Assembly: GCA_050246115.1 (NCBI GenBank)
Contig: JBFWWP010000006.1
Coordinates: 62,001 to 126,000, forward strand
Direction of reading: 5' to 3'
Source: JBFWWP01 sp050246115
GTDB lineage: Bacteria > Planctomycetota > UBA8108 > UBA1146 > JAJFFE01
DNA length: 64,000 nt
The notes beneath the pieces were generated by a model. That model saw only the letters and a list, made by a program, of their open reading frames with translations. It had not been told where the DNA came from and made no database searches. Below are positions 1 to 7,387 of this stretch, in pieces (positions within the stretch are counted from its first letter, which is position 1; the number at the start of each line of letters is the position of its first letter). A program made the position numbers and the translations under genes.

Positions 1-819
1 GGTACTTTTCCGGCGGATTACCGCCTGTCGTCGGAAGAAGGTGATGCCCTGGCGGCTCTCGCCGCGAGCGGTGTCGGGCTGTACCTCGAGGGCGGCGACC
101 ACTGGGGATTTCAACACGTGGTCAGCCTTCTGGACGACAGGGACGGAGTCGAAGCCGACTTGGGAGGGAACATCGTCGACGGCGATGACACCTTCACGCA
201 GATGGACGGAGCGGATGCCACGGGGCTAGAGCTTGGCACTCACTCCAACATCTTCTATAGCCAAGACCAACTCGGGAACGACTTCACCGATCGGCTGTCG
301 GTGACGGGCACGACCAGCGGAGCCGAGGACACGGGAGTCGCGAGCGCCGAGGTCATCTGGCGAAACAGCGACGACACCCAGACGGGTGAGGCTCCCTACG
401 TCACCGGCGTCTTCGCGTATCACAATGACGGTGGTCGCATGATCGCGGTGAGCTGGGAGTTCGGTGGTTACACGTGCAGTATGATGACCTTGGCGGGGGC
501 GTACCTCGCGGCGTTGTCGTCGCCAGCATTGCCGTCGACAGCCAACTTCCGGCGTGGCAACTGCAACAACGACAACGCCCTCAACATCGCCGACGCGGTC
601 TACGCCCTCGGGGCTCTGTTTCCCACACCTGGCGGAAACCCGAACCCGATCCCCTGCTTGGACGCTTGTGATGCGAACGACGATGGCGTTATCAACATCG
701 CCGACGCGGTCAGTCTGCTGTTCGCGCTGTTCGGCGGCTCTCCGCTTCCGGCGCCGGGTTCGGCCTGTGGCGCGGATCCGACCCCGTCCATTGGCTGCGC
801 CACGTCGACATGCCCATGA
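1..819 (+). CDS. Secreted dockerin-type protein, C-terminal part (5' end outside window)
   Basis: The frame is open from base 1, so this is the last 272 residues of a longer protein. It opens inside a module (GTFPADYRLSSEEGDAL, then DHWGFQHVVSLLDDRDG) that is also present in the four giant minus-strand proteins between 10559 and 25702. After an SWEFGGY motif come two calcium-binding dockerin-like motifs (GNCNNDNALNIADAV and CDANDDGVINIADAV) and a Cys-rich tail CGADPTPS..CATSTCP. Non-cellulosomal dockerins of this type are common in planctomycete exported proteins. I infer an extracellular or surface protein; the function of the shared module is unknown to me. The stop codon TGA is followed immediately by a 179-bp palindromic repeat. 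Confidence 0.85.
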   Translation, partial: GTFPADYRLSSEEGDALAALAASGVGLYLEGGDHWGFQHVVSLLDDRDGVEADLGGNIVDGDDTFTQMDGADATGLELGTHSNIFYSQDQLGNDFTDRLSVTGTTSGAEDTGVASAEVIWRNSDDTQTGEAPYVTGVFAYHNDGGRMIAVSWEFGGYTCSMMTLAGAYLAALSSPALPSTANFRRGNCNNDNALNIADAVYALGALFPTPGGNPNPIPCLDACDANDDGVINIADAVSLLFALFGGSPLPAPGSACGADPTPSIGCATSTCP

Positions 820-998
820 GGAGTCGCCCAAGAATGACCTCGACATCTTGCCGTCGATTTGGGTCAGATTCGGCCGATCCGGAAAGCTCGGAACCGGAGG
901 CGTAGCCTTGGTTCCGGTGAGGATTTCGAGGTTTTCGGATCGGTCGAAGATGGCCCGAAGCGACGAGCAAGAGGGTGAAGTAATTCTTGGGCGACTCC
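820..998. repeat. 179-bp palindromic element, copy 1
   Basis: The ends are inverted copies of GGAGTCGCCCAAGAATAACT, and the whole element folds back on itself as one long imperfect hairpin whose tip is ggaacc-gg-aggc-gta-gcct-t-ggttcc. It starts on the base after the TGA stop of the preceding gene and is followed by TAA (999-1001). Other copies are at 29446, 30711 and 50565, with truncated ones at 21371 and 30664. Relative to this copy, 29446 has the same orientation; 30711 and 50565 are inverted. The remaining bases 999-1160 before the next gene hold nothing I recognise. Confidence 0.9.
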
Positions 999-1160
999 TA
1001 ACGTCATGGCGGTGTCCCAGCGGACCTGAGGCGCTCCAGACGTGTGGTCCGGGGTCGGTCGCCACTCGGCGCGAAACGTCACCGAGCGGGCGGGGTTATC
1101 CACCTGTGGAGGAGAACGCCGCGGTCCCGCCGTGCCCTGCATCAGAGAGAGAGTGCCTTC

Positions 1161-1871
1161 GTGGTCGAGCAGATCCCCGAGCAGATTCCTGGGCGTTGGA
1201 CCCAGCTGCAGGATGCGTTCACCCTACCGGGAGAGTCGTCCTTCTTCGCCCTTCTCGCCATGCTGTTCCTCGGCGGCGTCTTGGCAATCTACCTGCGCTT
1301 CCTTTACCGCTGGACCGCCCCCAAAGCTGCCGGCGGCACCATCGCTCGCGTGTTCCCGCTGCTCACTCTCGTGACGATCGCGGTGATCGCGGTGGTGAAG
1401 AGCTCGCTGGCTCTTTCTCTCGGGCTCGTGGGAGCGCTCTCGATCGTGCGCTTCCGCGCGGCGATCAAGGATCCGGAGGAACTGGTCTACCTGTTCCTTT
1501 GCATCGGGGTTGGCCTCGCGCTCGGAGCTACGCAAGTGTGGATTGCCATCGCTCTCGTCGTTGGCGCCAGCGTCTTCATCCTGGTGTTCGATCGAATGCG
1601 CCCAGGCAACCGTAGCGGAGACGCGTTCGTCTCCATCGTGGGGGACGCAGCGCGCTTCGTCGGCTCGGGCGATACCACGGCCCTCTCGGTGGCGCGCGCA
1701 GTGTTCCCTCGCCTGACGGTCGAACGGTGCGAGATCGAAGACCGTGAAGGCCAGCTGCGCATGCGGGTGCACGGCGTCGATCCCGACGGCGCACCCGATC
1801 TGCTCTCTCGCCTGCGGGAACGCCTCCCGGAGTGTCGGATCTCGTGGGTGAACTCGGAGCTTCTTCCCTGA
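1161..1871 (+). CDS. DUF4956 family integral membrane protein
   Basis: This is a 236-residue protein with about four membrane segments in its first half and a soluble C-terminal half. The stretch SLALSLGLVGALSIVRFRAA followed by IKDPEELVYLF is the characteristic core of DUF4956. I chose the GTG at 1161, behind a purine-rich GAGAGAGAG stretch; an in-frame GTG at 1044 would add a non-hydrophobic N-terminus. Its TGA stop overlaps the ATG of the following VTC-domain gene (TGATG). DUF4956 genes are known to travel with VTC-domain polyphosphate polymerase-like genes, often with CotH kinases, which fits here. The biochemical role of the family is not established; a membrane partner of the VTC protein is an inference. 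Confidence 0.85.
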   Translation: MVEQIPEQIPGRWTQLQDAFTLPGESSFFALLAMLFLGGVLAIYLRFLYRWTAPKAAGGTIARVFPLLTLVTIAVIAVVKSSLALSLGLVGALSIVRFRAAIKDPEELVYLFLCIGVGLALGATQVWIAIALVVGASVFILVFDRMRPGNRSGDAFVSIVGDAARFVGSGDTTALSVARAVFPRLTVERCEIEDREGQLRMRVHGVDPDGAPDLLSRLRERLPECRISWVNSELLP

Positions 1872-2614
1872 TGCACACCGCAGGTGTCTCGATCACGGTT
1901 GCGGGTGCGGGGGCCCCGCGAGCGGACGTCGATGCGCGCGTCGAGCTCAAGTTCGTCTTCGAGCTCGCCGACGTTGGCTGCCTGCGCGAGGTTCTGCTCC
2001 GCCGGTGTCGGCGAGTCTCCCACGCGGGGCCAGTGTCGTTCGTCTCCAGCCTGTACTTCGACGACGGTCTCCTCAGCTCCTGCCGCGCCAATCTCAGCGG
2101 AGTAGGGCTCCGCCACAAGACTCGACTGCGATGGTACGACCGCTCCGAGCCAGGCTTGGGCACCGTCTTCCTCGAAACCAAGTGGCGTCGACACCGCCTC
2201 ACGGGGAAGTGGAGAACGGCGATCGCGTCGTCGTCTCCGATGGAGGATCTCCGGTTCGAAGATCTCGTTGCGGAACTCGAGCGCGCGGTGTCGAGCAAGC
2301 AGCGACCGGAGAGGCTTCGCGACCTCGTGCCCGTCGCGCTGGTCCGCTACCGGCGGGAGCACTACATCCTGGATGGTGGAGCGGCTCGCTTGACCCTCGA
2401 CTACGATCTTCGATTCACGCCGCAGCTCGGGTGTCCGCGCCTTTCCAATGCGTTCGAGTGGCGCATGCCCGAGGTCACCCTCATCGAGCTCAAGGCTCGG
2501 CCGGGAGATGAACGACTCGTCTCCGGCATCCTTTGTCCCCTCCGCAAGAGTCCGGGACGATTCTCGAAGTACGTTGCTGCCTGCCAAGCTCTCGGCTTCG
2601 CCGGTCGTGGCTGA
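1871..2614 (+). CDS. VTC domain (polyphosphate polymerase-like) protein
   Basis: This is a 247-residue soluble protein in the triphosphate-tunnel-like VTC family. Visible family features are the opening ELKFVF, SLYFDDG, the basic strand RHKTRLRWYDR, the acidic strand VFLETKWRR, VRYRREHY, DYDLRF and the late TLIELKAR. In yeast Vtc4 this fold makes polyphosphate from ATP; bacterial members are annotated as polyphosphate polymerase domain proteins, largely untested. Translation is coupled to the upstream DUF4956 gene through a TGATG overlap, with GGAG ahead of the start. The next gene follows 18 bases after the stop, so the three form one operon. No CotH kinase gene, a frequent third partner, is visible here. 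Confidence 0.85.
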   Translation: MHTAGVSITVAGAGAPRADVDARVELKFVFELADVGCLREVLLRRCRRVSHAGPVSFVSSLYFDDGLLSSCRANLSGVGLRHKTRLRWYDRSEPGLGTVFLETKWRRHRLTGKWRTAIASSSPMEDLRFEDLVAELERAVSSKQRPERLRDLVPVALVRYRREHYILDGGAARLTLDYDLRFTPQLGCPRLSNAFEWRMPEVTLIELKARPGDERLVSGILCPLRKSPGRFSKYVAACQALGFAGRG

Positions 2615-2632
2615 GTGAAAGGAACTCCGATC

Positions 2633-5056
2633 ATGCCGAGGCGACATCGACCCCTACTGACCCTGCTCGCGACGACCGCCATGTTCGCGAGCGGCACCTC
2701 CACGTTCGCTCAGTTCGGTCCGCAGTCGGGCGGCCGCGGTCGGGACCGTGGCCCGATGCGCTCCCTTGTCCTCGAGGCCCTCGACACCGACGGCGACCAC
2801 CAGCTGAGCGACGAGGAAGTCTCGAAGGCGCGGTCGGGACTCTTGAAGCTGGACCAGAACGGGGACGGGAATCTGGAGGCCGACGAGCTCATGCCCCGTC
2901 GCGGTAACGAAGAAGGACGACGGGGCGGACCGCCCGGTCCAGGGGGCTTTCCCGGCATGAGGCGGATGGACCCGATCGTCGCCGCGCTCGACAAGGACAA
3001 CGACGGCGAACTCTTCGAAGACGAGGTCGTGGACGCCGCCACTTCGCTCGCGAGGCTCGACGTCGACAAAGACGGGACGATCCGCGAGGGAGAGATTCGC
3101 CCTTCTCGAGGTGGGTTCCCAGGGGGACCCGAAGGGCGAGGTGGGCCGGGAGGCCCCGGCGGGTTCCGCGGCGGGGAGGGGGGATCGGGGGGCAAGGTCG
3201 TCCAGCCCGAGGAGCTGGGTCCGGAGCAAGGCGCAGCGCGCCTTACCGATCGTGAGACTTTCGAACGCTTGTCCTACCAGGGCCAAGAAGTGATGGTCGA
3301 CACGCAGCTGGCCGGGCTCGAGTTCGTGAAGTTCCAACTCGAGGGTGCGGGAACCGACTCGCCCCGGCTGTACTTCATGAACACCAACACGTTTCGTTCT
3401 CACCCCGAGTTCATGAACGCGATGGGGCTCCCGCGTAGTGCGACGGGGCGTATGCGGGGTGTCCTGGTTTTCTGGCCGCAGATCAAGTCTCCGAACGGGG
3501 AAGCGGGCCTCTACACCTTCGAGTTCGAGCCCAACGACGCTTTCCCCTATGACATGATCCGTGTCTGCTACGACCTCCTCGAGAAGAATGCGCCGATGCT
3601 GGTCGGCAAGTTGGCCTACAACGTCCTCGAAGGCGCAAGGACTCGTTGGCTCGAAGAATGTGAGCTGTATGAGAAGGGCGCCCTACCCACGTTCCAAGAG
3701 GCAGACCGGTATGCGAACGTCGCGTTCCTGCCGCTCCACGAAGGGGAGGCGTTCGGCCGCCTTCGAGTGATGGACGGCACGGAGCTTCCCGAATCCGGCG
3801 ATGTCGTGATCTATCGTTCGCCACCGAACGAGATGCCTCGTGTCTCAGGGGTCATCACCGCCCAGCGGCAGACCCCGCTGTCTCATGTCAACCTGCGGGC
3901 AGTTCAAGATGGCATCCCGAACGCCTTTGTCGAGGGTCTGCTGACGAATCCGCAGGTTCTGAGCCTGCTCGGCAAGTTCGTTCGCTACTCGGTGCGTGCC
4001 GATGGCTACGTTCTTCGCGAAGCCAGTAGCGAGGAAGTGGAAGCGCATCGACAGGCCGTGCGCCCACGCGGCGTGTTGACGCCGCCCCGCAACCTCGATG
4101 TGAAGGACATACGCAGCTTCTCCGACATCGGCTTCGGCGACTCAGACAGCTTCGGCGTGAAGGCGGCGAATCTTGCGGTGCTCAGCCGACTGGACCTCGC
4201 CGGCGCGGAGGCCCCGAGTGGCTTCGCCATCCCATTTCACTACTACGTCGAGTTCATGAAGTTCAACGGCTTCGACGACATGGCAGCACGAATGGTGGCG
4301 ACCGACGACTTCCGCGCGAGCACCCGGACGCGGGAGGAGAGCCTCAAGGAGTTTCGAAAGGCAATCAAGAAGGGGAAGGTCCCCGACTGGATGAGCCAAG
4401 CGTTGAAGGCCGTGCAGGCGCGGCTCCCCGAGGGCACCGCGATCCGCTGTCGGTCGAGCACGAACAACGAAGACCTCCCCGGGTTCTCGGGAGCGGGTCT
4501 CTACGATTCGTTTACGCATCGTGCCGATGAAGGAGACCTCGAGAAGTCGATCAAGCAGGTCTATGCCAGCCTCTGGAACTTCCGCGCATTCGAAGAACGG
4601 GAGTTCTTCCGCGTTCCGCACGACCTCGCTTCGATGGGCGTCGTGCTGCAACCGAGCACGAGCGATGAGCATGCGAACGGCGTAGCAGTCACCCGCGACG
4701 CGTTGTACGGCACCGAGGAGCAAGTCGGCGTTCGCTTCTATGTGAACGCACAGGTCGGCGAGGACTTGGTGACCAATCCCGAGCAGGGCTCGACCCCCGA
4801 AGAGCTACTGTTGGCCCCGCGCAACCCGAAGAACGACCGAGTCATTCGCCGGTCGAGCCGGACCGGTGAGGGCGCGCCGCTGCTCGGGGCGCCGCAGTTG
4901 CTCGTGCTGCGCCGAGCACTGCGGACCGTCGATCGTGAGTTTCGCCAGCTCTACGGGATCACGGGCGATCAAGAGTTCGCTATGGAGGTCGAGTTCAAGA
5001 TCACTTCGACGGGCGCGGTGTTCCTGAAGCAAGCCCGCCCGTGGGTGTTTCGGTGA
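2633..5056 (+). CDS. Secreted EF-hand protein with PEP synthase/PPDK-like domains
   Basis: The protein has 807 residues. A signal peptide (MPRRHRPLLTLLATTAMFAS...FAQ) is followed by four EF-hand-like loops within about residues 45-190 (DTDGDHQLSDEE, DQNGDGNLEADE, DKDNDGELFEDE, DVDKDGTIREGE) separated by Gly/Pro/Arg-rich linkers. Next comes a PEP-utiliser swivelling-domain motif TPLSHVNLRA near residue 418, carrying the His that is phosphorylated in dikinases. The C-terminal half carries an ATP-grasp signature, RCRSSTNNEDLPGFSGAG near 605, and ends with FLKQARPW. The order of domains is swivelling His domain then nucleotide-binding domain, and no PEP/pyruvate barrel is seen. The ATG at 2633 has AAAGGA nine bases upstream. 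A dikinase-like domain behind a signal peptide is odd, since ATP is scarce outside the cytoplasm. Confidence 0.8.
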   Translation: MPRRHRPLLTLLATTAMFASGTSTFAQFGPQSGGRGRDRGPMRSLVLEALDTDGDHQLSDEEVSKARSGLLKLDQNGDGNLEADELMPRRGNEEGRRGGPPGPGGFPGMRRMDPIVAALDKDNDGELFEDEVVDAATSLARLDVDKDGTIREGEIRPSRGGFPGGPEGRGGPGGPGGFRGGEGGSGGKVVQPEELGPEQGAARLTDRETFERLSYQGQEVMVDTQLAGLEFVKFQLEGAGTDSPRLYFMNTNTFRSHPEFMNAMGLPRSATGRMRGVLVFWPQIKSPNGEAGLYTFEFEPNDAFPYDMIRVCYDLLEKNAPMLVGKLAYNVLEGARTRWLEECELYEKGALPTFQEADRYANVAFLPLHEGEAFGRLRVMDGTELPESGDVVIYRSPPNEMPRVSGVITAQRQTPLSHVNLRAVQDGIPNAFVEGLLTNPQVLSLLGKFVRYSVRADGYVLREASSEEVEAHRQAVRPRGVLTPPRNLDVKDIRSFSDIGFGDSDSFGVKAANLAVLSRLDLAGAEAPSGFAIPFHYYVEFMKFNGFDDMAARMVATDDFRASTRTREESLKEFRKAIKKGKVPDWMSQALKAVQARLPEGTAIRCRSSTNNEDLPGFSGAGLYDSFTHRADEGDLEKSIKQVYASLWNFRAFEEREFFRVPHDLASMGVVLQPSTSDEHANGVAVTRDALYGTEEQVGVRFYVNAQVGEDLVTNPEQGSTPEELLLAPRNPKNDRVIRRSSRTGEGAPLLGAPQLLVLRRALRTVDREFRQLYGITGDQEFAMEVEFKITSTGAVFLKQARPWVFR

Positions 5057-5110
5057 ATCGATGGGCGGGTGCCGTTCTGTCGCCCGTGGGGGCCGATCAC
5101 AGGGCGGCTC

Positions 5111-5581
5111 CTAAGGGGCGACTCGAGCTTTCGCTGCACGCAAGATGTCGCGAGCGATCTTGCCGTGGTGATCGTTGTGGATGGCAATGAAGCGAAGCGC
5201 TGCGTCCCGGTTCATGACCCCGAACGCGAAATGTCGCCACCACGAGTCGGGGCTCGTCTCCCGGGCTCGTTGGACCGCTTGCGCTGCCTCCACGGCCAGG
5301 TGAGCGAGTGTTTCCCTCGCGATGTGCGGGTCGGGGAGCACGCTATCGGGTGACTGACCGCGACCGCGGGGGATCCACCGCATTCGAAGTACGACCCAGC
5401 GTAGGAGTGAAAAGGTCGGGCGCTGCGCGCCGGGTTGCGATTGGGCGAGGGCCAGCGCGATCTCGCGGGTTCCAAGCAAGCAATGGTGGACGTGTTGCCC
5501 GACGGACCATGCCGAAACCGAGGGTACGAGCGCCTCACTGTGTGCGATCAAGGACTGGAGGCGATTCAGATCTGGGGTCAT
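5111..5581 (-). CDS. DinB-like (DUF1569-type) four-helix metal-binding protein
   Basis: This is a 156-residue protein with the histidine pattern of the DinB/DUF1569 superfamily: HVHHCLL near residue 30 and a C-terminal IHNDHHGKIARDI. These histidines normally form a divalent metal site in a four-helix bundle. Superfamily members include thiol-dependent transferases and many proteins of unknown role, so no substrate is assigned. It stands alone, convergent with the upstream plus-strand operon and 133 bases from the 3' end of murJ on the same strand. Confidence 0.75.
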   Translation of the reverse strand: MTPDLNRLQSLIAHSEALVPSVSAWSVGQHVHHCLLGTREIALALAQSQPGAQRPTFSLLRWVVLRMRWIPRGRGQSPDSVLPDPHIARETLAHLAVEAAQAVQRARETSPDSWWRHFAFGVMNRDAALRFIAIHNDHHGKIARDILRAAKARVAP

Positions 5582-5714
5582 GCGAGGCTTTCCGCGGCGA
5601 AGGGGGGTCGGGTCCGCCAGGAGTTCGGCGGGGCCCGTCGGGTGGATTCGGCCGGCGGCCAGATCAGCGGAAGCTCCTGTTGGAACGCGCGCCTGCTACT
5701 GGGGAGCGCACGGT

Positions 5715-7379
5715 TCAAGCGCGGCGGCGAATCGTCGCCCACAAGTCCCGCGCCTCGGGAACACGCAGGGCGACACCCCCCAATCCCATCACGAGCGTGC
5801 CGACGACGATGCAGAGCGAGATCGCCGTGGCACGGGCGAGGAAGCTCTGGCTCCCCAGGACCGAGACGAGCGCGTCATGGGAGTAGCTGACGATCACTCC
5901 CATGAGCACCCCGAGGGCGAGGGTCTTCGCCAGGGTCACCGGCGTGCTGAGGTCTCGCGGGCCGCTCCCGCCGAGCTCTCGCCGGAGCGCGACGGCGAGC
6001 ACCGCGCAGTTGACCAGCGCGGCGAGCGAGGTGCCGATCGCGAGGGCCGCCACGCCAAAGGTTCGGTACGTGAGCAGGGACCACACGACGTTCACGGCCA
6101 CTCCGGCGACGGAAGCGAGCATCGGAGCGCGGACGCGATCCAGGGCGTAGAGCGCCGGGGCCAGAGTCTTGATCGCGCTGTAGAAGACCAGGCCGAGACT
6201 ATAGCCGCCGAGTGCGAGGGCCGTTGGGGTCGTCGACTCGGCGCTGAAACGTCCGTACTCGTAGATCAGTCGGACGATCGGCTGTCCAAGAACGATGAGG
6301 CCGACTGACGCGGGGATCGTCAAGAACGCGACCAGTCGAACCGCCGCCATGAGGTCCGTGCGGAACCGATCCATGTCTCGCTTGGCGGCGAGAGCACTGA
6401 GGTTCACGGAGGCAACGGTCGCGACCGCGACGCCGACGACGCCAATGGGCAGGTAGACCAGACGAAACGCCAACTGCAGCCACGTGGCGGATCCCTCGGT
6501 GAGGAGCGACGCCAAGACCGAGTTGACGAGCACGTTCACCTGCACCGCGGCCAGGCCCAGGGTGGCTGGCAGGAGGAGCTTGAGGAGGCGACGGAAACTG
6601 GGGTCGCGAAATGCAAACGCCGGTCGCAAGCGGAGTCCGAGCGTACGCACCGCGGGGAGCTGGATCAGCAGCTGTACGAGCCCGCCACCGAGCGTTGCCA
6701 GCGCCCAGCCGTAGACGGCAGTCTCGGGAGGCATGCCCGCCCAGTACATTCCAAGCCCGGTAATGACGGCCACGAGGTTGAAGAGGGCAGGCGATACCGC
6801 GGGCAAGAAGTAGCGGTGGTAGCTGTTGAGGATTCCACGGCAGGCAGCAGCGAGCGACACGAGCAAGAGAAAAGGCATGAGGATCTGGGTGAGGCGAATC
6901 GTCGTGTCTCGCTGCGCGACACCGCCGCCGGGAGTCGTTTGGCTCTCGATCACGTGTTGAAAGCCGGGAGCGATGAAGTTCACGATCTGGGGAGCGAACA
7001 CGACGCCCGCGACCGTCAAGGCACCGACGACCAGGAAGATGAACGAGAACAGGGTCTGCGCGAGCCGGAACGCGGCCGCTTGGCCCCGCTGCTCGCGGCA
7101 CTCCGCGAAGCTCGGCACGAACGCCGATGACAGCGCGCCCTCGGCAAAGAGGTCGCGCAGGAGGTTCGGGATGCGGTACGCCATGACGAACGCGTCGGAC
7201 AGGGCGTCGGTCCCGAACAGCTTGGCGAACACGTGCTCGCGAAACAGGCCGAGGATGCGCGACGTCATGGTGGCACTGCCGACGACGCCGGCGCGCCCGG
7301 CCTGACGCCGGCGATCTTGCGCGGCGTCGTCGACAGGCGGCGACAGCGGGGGCGTGGTCTGGGGGGATCGTTCCATCAT
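5715..7379 (-). CDS. murJ: Lipid II flippase MurJ
   Basis: This is a 554-residue polytopic membrane protein of the MOP exporter superfamily. After a Pro/Arg-rich N-terminus comes the diagnostic MurJ start ATMTSRILGLFREHVFAKLF and then SDAFVMAYRIPNLLRDLFAE and GALSSAFVPSF. It is predicted to flip the peptidoglycan precursor lipid II across the cytoplasmic membrane. The start is one of two adjacent ATG codons (7379, 7376), eight bases after the stop of the fused MlaF-MlaE gene, with GAGGT upstream. It is therefore the third gene of an operon with an MCE protein and an ABC transporter, which links envelope lipid and cell-wall precursor transport in one transcript. Confidence 0.95.
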   Translation of the reverse strand: MMERSPQTTPPLSPPVDDAAQDRRRQAGRAGVVGSATMTSRILGLFREHVFAKLFGTDALSDAFVMAYRIPNLLRDLFAEGALSSAFVPSFAECREQRGQAAAFRLAQTLFSFIFLVVGALTVAGVVFAPQIVNFIAPGFQHVIESQTTPGGGVAQRDTTIRLTQILMPFLLLVSLAAACRGILNSYHRYFLPAVSPALFNLVAVITGLGMYWAGMPPETAVYGWALATLGGGLVQLLIQLPAVRTLGLRLRPAFAFRDPSFRRLLKLLLPATLGLAAVQVNVLVNSVLASLLTEGSATWLQLAFRLVYLPIGVVGVAVATVASVNLSALAAKRDMDRFRTDLMAAVRLVAFLTIPASVGLIVLGQPIVRLIYEYGRFSAESTTPTALALGGYSLGLVFYSAIKTLAPALYALDRVRAPMLASVAGVAVNVVWSLLTYRTFGVAALAIGTSLAALVNCAVLAVALRRELGGSGPRDLSTPVTLAKTLALGVLMGVIVSYSHDALVSVLGSQSFLARATAISLCIVVGTLVMGLGGVALRVPEARDLWATIRRRA

Positions 7380-7387
7380 GGTCGCGG

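Noticed and set aside
1044..1160. Upstream GTG start for the DUF4956 gene
   Set aside because: The added 39 residues are basic and non-hydrophobic and not part of the family; the GTG at 1161 has a better upstream purine stretch.
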